The notes: a model not told the origin generated them from the sequence alone. A DNA stretch of 64,000 nucleotides from Azorinus chamasolen (GCA_963576725.1 OY755240.1:64754412-64818411); one strand, 5' to 3'. Shown: positions 50,910 through 63,881, counted from the stretch's first letter. Translations and numbers: made by a program.

Positions 50910-53610
50910 ATGGAGGACGATCAACGCCAAAATTGCATCATGCTTTGTGGCATTTCAATTTGCTTCATGTTAAATGCATTATGCTAAATGATTATTGCAT
51001 GTCACGATGTGCTTTCTTCTTTCTTTGAAGTTTCTTCCTCGATCCGACATTTGACCTTCTGTAAACTTGTTTATTGATTATAATAACGTCAAATAATGTG
51101 TTTCATTGTTTAAACTTCTTTGGAGCATATTCTTTGTGCTATTTGCTTAGCGCTTGGTGCTTGGTGCTTGATGCTTGATGCGTGGTTCGTTGTTCCATCT
51201 TCGCCCCGGTCTTTGTCGTACTCTAGTCAGCTCGGACTAAAATGCTGAAGTGATTTGCCGAATACATAGGTAAAGAAGGAAAACGCTATGAAGACATAGA
51301 AATAGAAGGATTTCAAAAAACACACAAAAAATAGAAGGGTTACTGATCCATTACATTAGAGAGAGTGTGTGTGTGTGGGGGGGGGGTATTTACTGCTGGG
51401 AGAAGAAGAATAATAACAAGAGGGTCTGAAAGGCCCTGACATCGCTCACCAGACAATCAGAGGATAAAATTTTCAAAGTTTTCACTATGTGTTTCTATAG
51501 AAAACTAGCCGGTCCTGGGGTGAACCAATTTTGACACAAGGGGCATAATTTATGTAACTTTTGTAGAGGACCTCAGGTGAAGAAAATTTAAGAAAATGTA
51601 AATGAAATTTAAACATATAACAATGTAAATCTAAATAAGGGCATGCACAAAAGTATGTATACCATCTCCCTGGGCAAATTGGTTGAATTTCAGAAAGAAT
51701 ATATTAATCTATATCGTTAATAACTCAAAGTCTCATCAGGTTCAATTAGTTTACTCTCTATTTGCATTTTTAAAAAATTGAAGCAGAGATCATTTTTAGA
51801 TTAACTAGTATTGAGCAAAAATATTTTCTCGTATTTATAATAATTACAGCGTGAGTAAATGACGTCACAAATATGTGATTTTAATAGCGCGTGCATTCAT
51901 CCACCTGAATCGGGGTCAGATGTCATTTATGCATTTCATTTTTTTATGTGCAATAGTTTATATATTATAGCTTTATATTAACTATTTGGATGCTAGTGGC
52001 AAATTAAATCTATGATAACAGATTGGATCCAGATTTGACGCCATTTTACTCGGAGTTTTATCAGGATCCAAATGCGTGTCCATAAAGAATAAATCTACAA
52101 ATTGAAGCAGACAACATTTATTAATTATCCAGACGCAACATTACTGAACTTCTGAACATTTATTTCTTGTGTATATAGATCTGTGTTTTACTGTTTTGTA
52201 TTTTGTATGAAATGCTTGTTTTGAGGGCCTCAAGGTAGATTAGTCATTATGACTAATTTAGCTACCCTCTTTAAATAAAGTATTCAATGTTCAAAATTTC
52301 AGATATTTTCATTACACCTTCATGAATTATTATTATTCATATCTTAATTTATTTTCAACCCTTCCCCTGTTCTATGTTTATTCAAAATTTAAATACCTAC
52401 TGAATATTCATGGACAAAATAGTTATAATGAAATATGGAAGGTGGGACAGTATAGCCATTTTAGAAAGTAAAGAAACATCTTTCAAATTCTATTGACGAA
52501 CGGAGCGGACCCTGATCAGACAGCTGCTATAGGGGCCATCTGATCTGGGTCTGCTGTGTTTGCAAATGTGTGAAAAGATGTTAACATGAGAGAAAGGGTT
52601 AGTAAACATATTATAAGTATATTGTACACAAAATGAAAATAATGTAATGTAATGTATTTCTCAAACCCAATATAATTCTAATAAAAATATGCTATTTTAT
52701 GATATATTAGACATGTTTATATTTATACACGTAATCTTAGCCCTTTCCCTGTTCTATATTTAGTCCCGATTCCAATACCTATACAGAATATTTATGGACC
52801 AAAAATTATAATGAAAATATGGAAGGTGGAACATTGAAGTCATTCAGAAATTCTAAATAAACAGATGAATGTAATTCCATTAGCAATCAGAGCAGATCCT
52901 GATCAGACGGTCCGTACATGATCTACGCGTGGTCTATCACACATCGGCGATCAGGGTACTACACAGTTGACCCTTTACTCAATGAATATTCATGTGAAAA
53001 ATAATGACAATGAAATAGCATATGGACACGTGAATTTTATCAGGGCAAACTATGCAGAATGATATCTTTGACAGACCATCAGCAAACAAGACAGACCCTG
53101 ATCAGACGGACATAAAAAAACAACAAATAAAATTTCACCAAAGGCAACATCTTTTTTAAATAACTAATCCCCCCCCCAATACACACACGTCCGAATAGTG
53201 TTCTTTTTTTCGCTCAAAACAACATTTAAAAACCAAACCAAACATTTAATTCGATCTACGTTGAATCCATCCTCAGTACTTTCAGTAGTTTGATTATCTG
53301 GTTTTACATGCAGCGCCACCTATATGGCGAGTTCGGCTGAAGTGCATTATGCCTTCGGCGTTCGGCGTTCGGCTTTATGCTTGTTGCTATGGGCTTACCG
53401 CATTGGGTCATGTGTCATTGAAGAAACTTCAATGAAAGAAGGACTCCCATCTTGACATGCAATAATCGTTTAGCAAACTGTTCAACACCACAATGCAGGA
53501 TGCATTTATCATGAAGCAAACTGAAATGCCACAATGCATGATGCAATTACAATGAAGCAAACTGAAATGCCACAAAGCATGATGCAATTTTGGCGTTGAT
53601 CGTCCTCCAT
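50910..53610. mobile_element. 2.7-kb element with long TIRs and 8-bp target duplication
   Basis: TIRs begin ATGGAGGACGATCAACGCC and match for at least 48 bp (one mismatch in about 60 bp). AGTATCAT flanks both ends (50902-50909, 53611-53618). The right TIR carries a ~50-bp internal duplication. The interior has no transposase ORF and holds family A (52355-52602) and family D fragments, so it is non-autonomous. An 8-bp duplication fits hAT or Merlin-like groups. Confidence 0.8.
52355..52602 (-). mobile_element. TTAA-type MITE (family A), termini decayed
   Basis: CAACCCTTCCCCTG to GAGAGAAAGGGTTAG inside the 2.7-kb element. Confidence 0.7.
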
Positions 53611-53806
53611 AGTATCATTTATCATGACCATAACATTTTTAGTGATTTCCCTTTACATATTGTTTTTATTAGAGGGGAGACATCCGTTTTTGTGACAAAA
53701 ACCTCTAGTTTTTCAATAACTTTGTCACATTTGTCAGCCGATTTTTAAAGTTTTTTTGTTTTGTTTTTTAAATGTATATATGAGCATAAATACTGCTTGC
53801 ATGATT

Positions 53807-53887
53807 TTAACCCTTTACACCATAAAGGATCCATCTGATTTTGGTGTACTGTGTTTGCAAAGGTGTAGCTATGGTGTAAAGGATTAA
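53807..53887 (+). mobile_element. 81-bp TTAA-flanked mini-MITE
   Basis: TTAACCCTTTACACCATA to TATGGTGTAAAGGATTAA, a short foldback of the same type. Confidence 0.75.
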
Positions 53888-55468
53888 ATATTGATCACTG
53901 TTTTCTGCCTGTCTGTTGGTTTTTTTGGAGAAAAAAGCACAAGCTATTGTCGTCATTGTCATCCCATAACTTTAATGTTGGCCATAAGTTCTTTACTATT
54001 AATGCAAACCTTAAGAAACTTCAAACACTTGTTCTCTGTCACAAGGGCTACAATCTGATTAAGGGCCATAACTCTGTAGGCTCTCATATTTCATATGTGA
54101 ATCCCTTGTGGCAAGGCCTTTCCATCAGTGTTACGTTTTTTGACTTGTGACTTTGAACTTTGACTTTAATATTTTTAGCTCGTCTGTTTCGAAGAAAAGT
54201 CAAGCTATTGTGATCACTTGGTCGTAGGCGTGCAAAAACTTTAATGTAGCTCATTACTCAAAAAGTATAAGAGGCATCACCATGAAACTTCATAGGTTGG
54301 TAGATCTCATTGAGGGGAAGGTCCCTACATAACAACCATAACTCTTGATTACAGAATTCTGGAGTTGTGGCTCTTTAAAAAAAAATAATTTTTTTTTAAT
54401 TTTACCTGGACAATCACCAAATCAGACAAGCGTTGGTGCCGCACGCGGCTCTTGTTAAAACTTTATTGTTGCCAATTGTCTCAAAACTATTTTGAAACTT
54501 CTATTCTTCACCATCGCAAACTGCCCAAGAGCCATATCTCTGTAAGGTCTTTTTTAACAAAAGAAATACCCCTTTATGTACTTAGGAAATATAAATTTAA
54601 CATGTCTCAACAGATGATGTCCCAACACTTGCAAGTTGTGCTCTTGTTATTTTGTTTCTGTTACTATATTAAACCTTGCTCAGGGGTTCTTTATTTGCTG
54701 TTAATGACTACATTTGTGTCATCTATATACAACAACCACTATTTATAACAGGCACACACATTTGCTATGATCTACACCTTTTACTTGATATCAGGGAGGT
54801 TTTATTACTGAATGACCATTGTGATTGGATATGCTGGAGACATCAGGGTCCATGCTTATTAGGCTCAAATCTGACCTATCAAAAACTTGAGAATGAACTC
54901 GGACTCAACTAAAACAATTTATAAACATGGATAATGGACTTGTTCTTGCTCATAAATATTTAACATCTTCCCTGTTGAATATTCATGTAAGAAATAATGA
55001 CATCATGAATATTTATTGCATGTTGCTTAATATTATTTTTATAATGACATATATACACAGGAAATTTTGGTACATGTATTGGTAGAAACTGTAAAATCAG
55101 ACTTAGATTATTCCATTTAAAGCAAACAGATCAGACCCTGGTCACATGGCTCCAACAGGAGCTGTCTGATCTGGGTGTGGGCCAGAGGCATGAAAAAGAT
55201 ATTTCTATGAACCACACAATTTTATTGTTGGCTATAAGTTGAACATTTTCCTCCAAACATATAAGGGACACCCAGTCTCTTTTCCACCAATCTGTAAATC
55301 TAAAGTCTACATTATTTTGATAAGTTTAAGTGAAATGAAACTAAACCAAGATCAATTGTTCCTGGAAGGATAGTTCGATCTGGGGCAACACTCTATGTTT
55401 TTCTGCCCAAATAATTATTTTAGGGTAATTATGATGGACACAACAATCTTCACAAACCTATTCTTCTT
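53888..55468. other. Intergenic stretch without a supported gene
   Basis: Contains diverged tandem-unit repeat (AAGCTATTGTCGTCATTG, AAGCTATTGTGATCACTT), an inverse family A2 MITE near 54950-55200 and a fragment like the foldback at 6954. Short ORFs here have no gene-like signature. Confidence 0.5.
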
Positions 55469-55631
55469 AACCTATTGCCCTATGTTGACGCCTCTTCAAA
55501 ACTACACAATTCTTAAAGTTTACTTTTTCTTGTAAATGCTCCTTTTCTGACAGTAGATTTATTCAGAGGTTGGGTCTAAAAATAGCCAATGAGGAAATGT
55601 TCTAAAATAGCCTATAAGGGAATGGTTTAAT
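55469..55631 (+). mobile_element. Family B MITE, internally deleted
   Basis: TTAACCTATTGCCC to AAGGGAATGGTTTAA. Confidence 0.65.
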
Positions 55632-55667
55632 TAAAGAACACAATTTTCTTACAGCCTATAAATATCA

Positions 55668-57247
55668 TTTTTATACGCCCACCTAATAAAGGTGGTCGTA
55701 TATTGTCGTGGCCCTGTCCGTTCGTTCGTTCGTTCGTTCGTTCGTTCGTCCGTCAACATTTTGTTTGTCCGCTGTTTTCTGGGAAAACTATTTGACAGAT
55801 ATTAATGAAACTTCACACAAATGTTAAATGCATCAAGATCTGAAGCTGAGTTGATTCTGAGATTCATTTGATATTTCATTTCAGAGTTATGGCCCTTGTC
55901 CTTAAAAAATATGCAAAGTTTGTCCGCTGTTTTCTGGGAAAACTATTTGAGAGATATTAATGAAACTTCACACAAATATATAATGCATCAAGATCTGAAG
56001 CTGAGTTGATTCTGAGGTTCATTTGATTTTTCGTTTTGGAGTTATGGCCCTTTTACTTAAAAAATAATGCAAATACATGCAAATAGTTTGTCCGCTGTTT
56101 TCTGGGAAAACTATTTGACAGATATTAATGAAACTTCACACAAATGTATAAATGCATCAAGATCTGAAGCTGAGTTGATTCTGAGGTTCATTTGATTTTT
56201 CGTTTCGGAGTTATGGCCCTTTTACTTAAAAAATAATGCAAATACATGCAAATAGTTTGTCCGCTGTTTTCTGGGAAAACTATTTGAGAGATATTAATGA
56301 AACTTCACACACATGTTAAATGCATCAAGATCTGAAGCTGAGTTGATTGTGAGGTTCATTTGATTTGTCGTTTCAGAGTTATTGCCCTTGTTCTTAAAAA
56401 ATATGCAAATAGTTTGTCCGCTGTTTTCTGGGAAAACTATTTGAGAGATATTAATGAAACTTCACACAAATGTTTAATGCATCAAGATCTGAAGCTGAGT
56501 CGATTCTGAGGTTCATTTGATTTGTCGTTTCGGAGTTATGGCCCTTTTACTTAAAAAATAATGCAAATACATGCAAATAGTTTGTCCGCTGTTTTCTGGG
56601 AAAACTATTTGACAGATATTAATGAAACTTCATATAAATGTTTAATGCATCAAGATCTGAAGCTGAGTTGATTCTGAGGTTCATTTGATTTCTCATTTCA
56701 GAGTTATGGCCCTTGTCCTTAAAAAATATGCAAATAGTTTGTCCGCTGTTTTCTGGGAAAACTGTTTGAGAGATATTAATGAAACTTCACACAAATGTTT
56801 AATGCATCAAGATCTGAAACTGAATTGATTCTGAGGATCATTTGATTTTTCATTTCAGAGTTAGGGCCCTTGTCCTTAAAAAATAATGCAAATAGTTTGT
56901 CGGCTGTTTTCTGGGAAAACTATTTGAGAAATATTAATGAAACTTCACAAAATGTTTAATGCATCAAGATCTGATGCTGAGTCAATTTTGAGGTTTATTT
57001 GATTTTTCGTTTTTGTTGTTTCGGAGTTATGGCCGTTGCACTTTACAAAAATCTGCAAAAATGAGGATTAGCTGTAACTTTTTTATTTAATAAGATATTC
57101 ACTTCATTTTTTTAAAAAATAGTATCACCTTAATATGGAAATCAAGATCTGAAGCACAGATTAGAAAATGTCAACACTTATAAGGCATGTTGAATCAGAG
57201 AAAGTTTGCAAGTGGGCGTATTATGTACCGTATGCGGTACTCTTGTT
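55668..57247 (+). mobile_element. Family G tandem-unit element, intact copy
   Basis: CCACCTAATAAAGGTGG start, (TTCG)n tract, about eight ~170-bp units, and the AAAAAATAGTATCACCTTAA ... GCGGTACTCTTGTTT end. It shows that the pieces at 36963 and 45857 are halves of one element. Confidence 0.85.
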
Positions 57248-57431
57248 TAACAGACTTTTGCCTCTAGAAAACAAAGGTGCACATGCATTTCCTTGCAATG
57301 TTCTAAGATAGTTCAGTTGCCTGATTTAGCAGCAGGACCCTGAGGAATCCCTTCTCCAGTGTTGGTTCATTTGTCATACTGTCAGTCCGTTCATGCTTTT
57401 TTACAATGGGTGTGTGTATGTGTGTGTGTGT

Positions 57432-57455
<24 letters not shown>
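57432..57455 (+). repeat. G24 homopolymer after (GT)n
   Basis: Twenty-four consecutive G follow a GT microsatellite; length is likely unreliable. Confidence 0.9.
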
Positions 57456-57462
<7 letters not shown>

Positions 57463-57787
57463 TGTCCTGTGTACCCATTTCTAGTTAAACTATTGTGTTT
57501 CATGTAAATAAAATAAAATATATTTATTCATTTATCAGTACTATGTCATTCATGCAATCCTGAGAAATTAGAAGAGGAAAACATTAGGTCCCCTTTCTCT
57601 TTTTGGCTCACCTGAGCACAAATGCTCATGGTGAACTTTTAGTGTCATTAAATGTCCTTCTATGTCCTTATACTTTGTTTACACTTAAGAACCGACAATT
57701 CTTTAGAAATGTTATTATAACTTGGAAGTTAAGTGTTAACTATAAGATCTCGTCTAAGTTTGATTATGGGTAATATCAGAATATATA

Positions 57788-57991
57788 TACAGTAAAACCT
57801 CTTTATAACAGTCACTAAATTACATCAAGTATTTTGTGTTAAAGACAGGTGGCTGCTTAAAGCAAGGTGAAAGTAAAACAACGCTCATATAGGAGCGTTC
57901 TGTTACTTTCACCTTGCTTTAAGCAGCCACCTGCCCTAAATACCAAATGATTAAAACAATTTAGTGGCCGTTATAGAGAGGTTTTACTGTA
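57788..57991. mobile_element. TA-flanked foldback MITE (family C)
   Basis: TACAGTAAAACCTCTTTATA to ...GAGAGGTTTTACTGTA, centred on ACGCTCATATAGGAGCG. Confidence 0.87.
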
Positions 57992-58269
57992 GTAGGTCTA
58001 GAGTTATGTGCCCTTGATTTCATCAAATATGGTATATTTTACCTCGGTAACAACCTAATGACCACAGTTCTCAAACAATAGCTATGAAACTTGATCATCA
58101 AGTACATGTATATGGCTATATGATCTTGGCTAAGATTAATCAGAGAAATATGTCTAGAGTTGTGTGCCCTTGACATCAGAACTAATACATTTTACTTTGT
58201 TACACTATTACTCGCAATTATCAAGCAATGCTAATCAACCCTTAACCGTAAACAGTAAAGTGTATGATC

Positions 58270-58519
58270 TTAACCCTTTTCCTCATATAAACGTGTTTTC
58301 ACGCATTTGCAAACAGAGTAGACCCAGATCAGACGGCTCCTAGAGGAGCCGTCTGATCAGGGTCTACTCTGTTTGCTAATAGAATTTAAAAGATCAATGT
58401 CTTCACTTTCTAAAATGGCTATAATGTACCACCTTACACATTTCATTATAACTATTTTGTCTATGAATATTCAGTAGGTATTGAAATTTTGACTAAATTT
58501 AGAACAGGGAAAGGGTTAA
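58270..58519 (+). mobile_element. TTAA-type MITE (family A), best-preserved copy
   Basis: TTAACCCTTTTCCTC to GAACAGGGAAAGGGTTAA. Its central ~66-bp palindrome, centred on GGCTCCTAGAGGAGCC, is almost perfect. Confidence 0.9.
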
Positions 58520-58768
58520 GATCTCAGCCATGAGCATTTAAGGTAGGAATTATATTACTTCTAGACTATAGAGCAATATACCATAGAACCTGCTTGTCTG
58601 TATGGATCATTATCATATTTAATTGAAAATAACATGTAATGTCATAAGGCCTTTTCCATATTTAATTATGGGCAAAATTTAATCAGTAGTAGGTCTAGAG
58701 TTATGTGTCCTTGATGTATCAAACCTTTTACCATGTTTATTTCTTCACAGATCCTTATCATCAATTTA

Positions 58769-59090
58769 TTACCGGCCGCATGGCTCAGTGGTAGAGCGTC
58801 CGCCTGCGGTACGGAAGGTCGTGGGTTCGATCCCGGCCGCGACAGACCAAAAGTCGTTAAAAGTTGGTACTAGTAGCTCCCTTGTCTGCGCTCGACATTA
58901 AAAGGTGTAGTTCTAGGACTGGTCGGCCCGTTGTCAGGATAATGTGACTGGGTGGGATGCCCTTGCCATGTGCCCGCAGCAGGGGTATTTCAGTGAGGCA
59001 GCACTATAACTTGTCTCATGCGGGTGCCGTCTGCATATAACTGAAATACTGTTGGTTGGACGTTAAACCCAACTCACTCACTCACTCACA
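58769..59090 (+). mobile_element. tRNA-derived SINE with 15-bp target duplication
   Basis: A tRNA-like head with box A TGGCTCAGTGG (58781) and box B GGTTCGATCCC (58824) is followed by a ~250-bp body and an (ACTC)n tail. CTTATCATCAATTTA precedes (58754-58768) and follows (59091-59105) it. It resembles SINE families common in molluscs and is not a functional tRNA gene. Confidence 0.93.
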
Positions 59091-59720
59091 CTTATCATCA
59101 ATTTAGAAATAATTATTTAGAAATAATTAGTTATGTTTTCATGAACATGGCAAATTTCAATTAACATCTTATCATATAACCTTATGAATATTAACCCTTT
59201 ACTTCATGAATATTCATGGAAGAAATAATGACATCTTGCATATTAATTATATTAATTGCTATAAACCATTACATCATAGGCAATTTTAGATCTAACATAT
59301 TTGAATAAATCTACCAAAAAGGAGCATTTTCTAGAGAAAAGGTATAGTTTGGATTTGTGTAGTGTTGAAACCATTGTGATAAATAGAACATTTGCTCCTT
59401 TTATCACAATGGTTTCAAATAGTGACTTTTACAGAGGCATCAATATGAGGGAATTTGATAATAGCACATGAACACATGAATCTTTGGCTATGGCAAAAAC
59501 TGTAGAATCATATCTGTATTATATCATAAACAGACAGTGCAGACCCTCGTCAAATCTTGCTCTACTCAGTTTGCAAAGGCATAGACAGTAGAAAGGCATA
59601 TTTATAGGTTAATTAGATCAATCCTGAAAGCAAAAGCAGTAATGTGAAAAGAGAAAAATGCAGACTTGGTTTTATTGAATCTGTTCATGGGCAACACTAC
59701 TCATGACCCCTAGCACAGAC

Positions 59721-59955
59721 TTAACCCTTTCCCTGTTGTATGATTATTCCGAATTTCAACACCTACTGAATATTCATGGACAAAATAGTTATACTGAAAT
59801 ATGTAGCCATTTTAGAAAGTAAATACAACGATCTTTCAAATTCCATTAGCAAACAGAGCAGACCCTGATCAGATGGCTCCTATAGGAGCCATCTGATCTG
59901 GGTCTACTCCGTTTGAAAATGCGTGAAAACATGTTTATATGAGGGAAAGGGTTAA
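59721..59955 (-). mobile_element. TTAA-type MITE (family A)
   Basis: TTAACCCTTTCCCTG to GAGGGAAAGGGTTAA with the palindrome GGCTCCTATAGGAGCC. Confidence 0.87.
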
Positions 59956-60213
59956 CAAATATTCAATTTTCATCACTAATGGCATCAAACTGATGATTCG
60001 GAATGACCATGGTATGCAGAAAAAGTGATGACATAATTATGAACACAGGTATTTTGGGCCATGCCAGTGTAGAGTCAGATCTATATTATTCTATAAGCAA
60101 ACAGAGCAGACCCAGATCAGTGGGCCTACTTTGTTTGTAAATACATTAAAAGTCATCTTTATCTGAGGAAAAGGGTTAACTTATGGATAAACATTAGCTA
60201 AAATGTTTATGTG

Positions 60214-60427
60214 CATTAAAACCTCTATAATGACCACTAAATTGTGTTAATTACAAAATGTAGTTGGTATTTTAGGCAGTTGGTTGCTTAAAGCAAGGTG
60301 AAAGTAAAACAGTACGCTCCTATAGGAGTGTTCTGTTTTACCTTCAACTTGCTTTAAGCAGCCACCTGCCTTTAACACAAAATACTTGATGTAATTAAGT
60401 GGTCGTTATAGACAGGTTTTTACTGTA
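60214..60427. mobile_element. TA-type foldback MITE (family C), left end decayed
   Basis: ATTAAAACCTCTATAATGAC to ...GACAGGTTTTTACTGTA. A half copy follows at 60492-60714. Confidence 0.75.
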
Positions 60428-60593
60428 TTTGCAAATGTAAGATGAAAATATTGATAGTGTTAATATATTTGTTTTGCACGTTTCACATTCTATAGGAGTG
60501 TTCTGTTTTACTTTCACCTTGCTTTAAGCAGCCACCTGCCTTTAACACAAAATACTTGATGTAATTTAGTGACCGTTATAGAGAGGTTTTACT

Positions 60594-60697
60594 CACTGGC
60601 ACTTGATCGAAATAGACTATAGTTGTGTAATATAATAGTGTATTAATGTACTAGTTGCTATAAATAAACTATAGTCTTTTTCGATCAAGTGCCAGTG
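60594..60697. mobile_element. 104-bp hAT-like MITE nested in a family C half copy
   Basis: CACTGGCACTTGATCGAAA to TTTCGATCAAGTGCCAGTG, with GTTTTACT duplicated on both sides (60586-60593, 60698-60705). Confidence 0.88.
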
Positions 60698-60904
60698 GTT
60701 TTACTGTATTTCCATATTTATACTCTAGCACATTTATTTATACATATCCTTAGTATATCATATTTGAGAATAATATGATATATATGGCCTTAAAATTCTG
60801 AACATGTTTGTAAACGGGCATATTGAATTGGCAGGTCTAGAGCTATGTTCACTTTACTTATGAAATATTGAATATTTTACCATGTTTGCTCTCTAGCACT
60901 TTAT

Positions 60905-61090
60905 TGTGTCACCTGCCAAGTGGAAGAGTGTCACTAAGGGATCATTTTTCCGTCTTCTGTCTGTCCGTCCATCCGTCTGTCTGTGTCCGCCACACTTTCC
61001 TTTTTTGGCCGTCATTTCTAAACTTATCATTATAGAGCTTTCAAATTGCACATGTGTCTTCCTCTCATTGAGGACCAATGATGTCACTAA
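60905..61090 (+). repeat. Family J fragment
   Basis: TGTGTCACCTGCCAAG, TCACTAAGGGATCA and a CCGTC-rich tract match the left half of 32976-33280. Confidence 0.6.
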
Positions 61091-61179
61091 GGTTCGTCAC
61101 TCTACAGTGCAATACTTTTTACTGGCCTATTCGAAGAATGGGGGGCTTATGGAATCACCCCGGAGTCAACGTCATTTTT

Positions 61180-61495
61180 TGGTTAAAGTTTTTGGGTAAG
61201 TGTTGAAATGCACTTATACTACATGAAATATTTACTCTTCTAAGAAAGCTGATACTTGGAATAGAGGTTCCCTGTGTGTTGAACATTGATGTAGTGTATA
61301 GTTAAAATTTAAAATGAAATTTAATTTCAGTCAAAATTTCAACTGTTTTGGACTTTTTGGGCTGAAATCTCAAGGTTAAAGTTTGGGGGTAATTCAGTGT
61401 TGAGATGCACTAATACAACATGAAATACTTGCCATATGTAGCTGGTATTTGGAATGGAGGTTAACAATTAATTGCCAGTAGGTTTAACATTGATG
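61180..61495 (+). repeat. Two diverged ~200-bp tandem units
   Basis: GGTTAAAGTTT(T/G)(T/G)GGGT, GTTGA(A/G)ATGCACT(T/A)ATAC and GGAAT(A/G)GAGGTT recur in order, about 200 bp apart. No gene. Confidence 0.6.
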
Positions 61496-61807
61496 TAGTT
61501 CAGTTAAAATAGAAACATGTGACATATCAGAAAAGTGACCTATTAGAAATTCGGTACCGGTGCTACTAAACAGAGTCTGGTAGAGTCCGGTAGAGTCTGG
61601 AGGCCTTTTAAGTGCAATTTAAAGATTATAATGCTGTTATATAACATTATTTTGTATGTTTGAAGCTATAGCAGTTAATATCCATTAAAAAATGATCGTA
61701 TATTAGCTTGAAAACACCCGGTAAATATTACCGGGTCACGCAGTAATGGCCGCCCTACGTCGGATAGAGTCGAGTACCGGTGGTACTAAACAGAGACAAC
61801 AATTGCA

Positions 61808-63881
61808 AGTATGAATTTCTGGGTCTACACTGTCAACTCGGTGGATGATCAGGGTCTTCATTGTATTCACTACATTCGTCTGAAAAAAAGTATTTTCCTT
61901 TGCCAGATAAAACCCCACATATCTTGATCAAAAGCCATATTGACGGTGAAATCACAGGTGCTAGGCGTGTGGCCATTTCACAAATACTGCTTATAAATAC
62001 CTTCAAATACGTTTAGACATCATAACTTGACATTATAAAAAAAAGAAAAAAAAATGAAAAAAAAAATTTTTTTCGTATAGATCTAATATATTACTATATA
62101 TAGTAATATATTATACGAAAAAAAAAAAAATTCATTTTTTTTTCTTTTTTTTATAATGTCAAGTTATGATGTCTAAACGTATTTGAAGGTATTTATAAGC
62201 AGTATTTGTGAAATGGCCACACGCCTAGCACCTGTGATCATGTTTACAGGGCACTTGTTACCTGCTTCATAGTAGTCAAATGGTCTGCCGGGCACCAGTC
62301 GCTTCTTCGCTTCAAGCATTTCCGGGTCACGAAAATCATGGCTGGCCGAATGTTGACAGCCGCGGGTTGTTTCGAAAACTCTTCAGTTTCGTAGAACCGG
62401 TAGTAACTTTGAGGTTGACATCGACAGTAAGTTGAATGGTTATGTTAGTTTTATTGAATGAGAGTGGAAAACGGACCATATTATGAGATCTAGTGTGACT
62501 TTCGATGTCATCAGTGGTGAAAATGTGCATGTATGTGTCGGTAGTGACTCGGTCGACTAAATCTAAGCTGGAGTTTATCGTCTCAAAACAGTAATTTTTC
62601 GGCTTATGATCGACAATCAATGGTGTATATTTGAAAGACTGGACATTTCTGCGTGCATTGACTCATATTTGATTGAAATCGAGCGGAAATTGACGTCGTA
62701 ACAAGACACGGAATGTAGTTGGTGCATTTTTTCTGCCACTTTGGACCATTTAGTTACATACCTTTATATAGTAATATATTATACGAAAAAAATTTTTTTT
62801 TCATTTTTTTTTCTTTTTTTTATAATGTCAAGTTATGATGTCTAAACGTATTTGAAGGTATTTATAAGCAGTATTTGTGAAATGGCCACACGCCTAGCAC
62901 CTGTGGGTGAAATGACTGATCTCGGTCTACATAGTGCTCAAATGGACCGGTGCTCAAACAGTTGTAGGTTATGTGCGATTATCACGACTTTGTAAATCAC
63001 ACGTCAACACATAATCAGCTACCGTGTGTACAGCGATCAAAATCAATGAACTATCTCACTTTACATGTTCTGATCAAAATGAAAACAACAGAAATAATCA
63101 AAATAATAACTTCTTCTATCATTAAAATATAATTCTCCACATTAACACTGTTAATAAGAGGTATAGCCCTTGTTGACTTCAGTTGACTCTGAGTCGGCTA
63201 TACTCGGCGGAATATAGTTAGTGTAATTGGGTGGTACTAAACAGAGACAACAAGTGTCAACTAGAGACAACTAGAGACAACTAACTTAAAAAGGCGTTTT
63301 AGGGTATTATTTATATATTCACAGCCAGATAAAGTAGTATTATATCGTAATAGATTGAAAATTATCAGTTTGGATCCAAAATAATGTCTTAGATTGCATT
63401 TTGAACCCCTGTTGCACCCCAATTACACCAACTATATTCCGCCGAGTATAGCCGACTCAGAGTCAACTGGAGTCAACAAGGGATATACCTCTTATTAACT
63501 GTGTTAATGTGGAGAATTATATTATAATGATAAAAGAAGTTATTATTTTTATTATTTCTGTTGTTTTCATTTTGATCAGAACATGTAAAGTGAGATAGTT
63601 TATTAATTTTGATCGCAGTACACACGATAGCTGATTATGTGTTGACGTGTGATTTACAAAGTCGTGATAATCGCACATAAGCTACTACTGTTTGAGCACC
63701 GGTCCATTTGAGCACTATGTAGACCCAGATCAGTCATTTCACCGTCAATATGGGTTTTGATCAAGATATGTGGGGTTTGATCTGGCAAAGGAAAACACCT
63801 TTTTTAGACGGATGCAGTGAATACAATGAAGACCCTGATCAGCCACCGAGTTGACAGTGTAGACCCAGAAATTCATATTTT
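61808..63881. mobile_element. Foldback element of ~2 kb, left arm interrupted
   Basis: The left arm (61808-61952 plus 62914-63235) is the inverse of the right arm (63416-63881), with a ~180-bp loop between. Arms share TGAATTTCTGGGTCTACACT, TATTGACGGTGAAA and GACTCTGAGTCGGCTATACT. A second element sits inside the left arm at 61953-62905. Confidence 0.82.
61953..62905. mobile_element. 953-bp hAT-like element nested in the foldback arm
   Basis: TIRs CACAGGTGCTAGGCGTGTGG with 8-bp duplication GGTGAAAT (61945-61952, 62906-62913). A third inverted copy of the ~140-bp TIR ends at 62238, forming a ~285-bp near-perfect hairpin with the left TIR around an A/T-rich centre. The interior (62240-62760) has no credible transposase ORF. 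Confidence 0.85.

Larger units (their letters stand above)
49862..53711 (+). mobile_element. Family F tandem-unit element, split by a nested transposon
   Basis: Starts with the GTCTCCCCCCATAT/ATATGGGGGAGAC hairpin and a (GTCT)n tract, then ~180-bp units with TTTTTGTCCGGACGATAACT and CACAAGGTCCATAACTCTGG. It continues after 53618 (CATGACCATAACATTTTTAG). ORFs following the period are not genes. Confidence 0.75.

Noticed and set aside
57432..57455. G24 run as a functional G-quadruplex
   Set aside because: Such a run could fold, but it follows a GT microsatellite and is more likely slippage or an assembly artefact.
58775..58846. Functional tRNA gene
   Set aside because: Only the head of a SINE: it is continuous with a 250-bp body, an (ACTC)n tail and a 15-bp target duplication.
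62336..62620. 94-codon minus-strand ORF inside the 953-bp element
   Set aside because: Too short for a hAT transposase and lacking its motifs; the element is judged non-autonomous.
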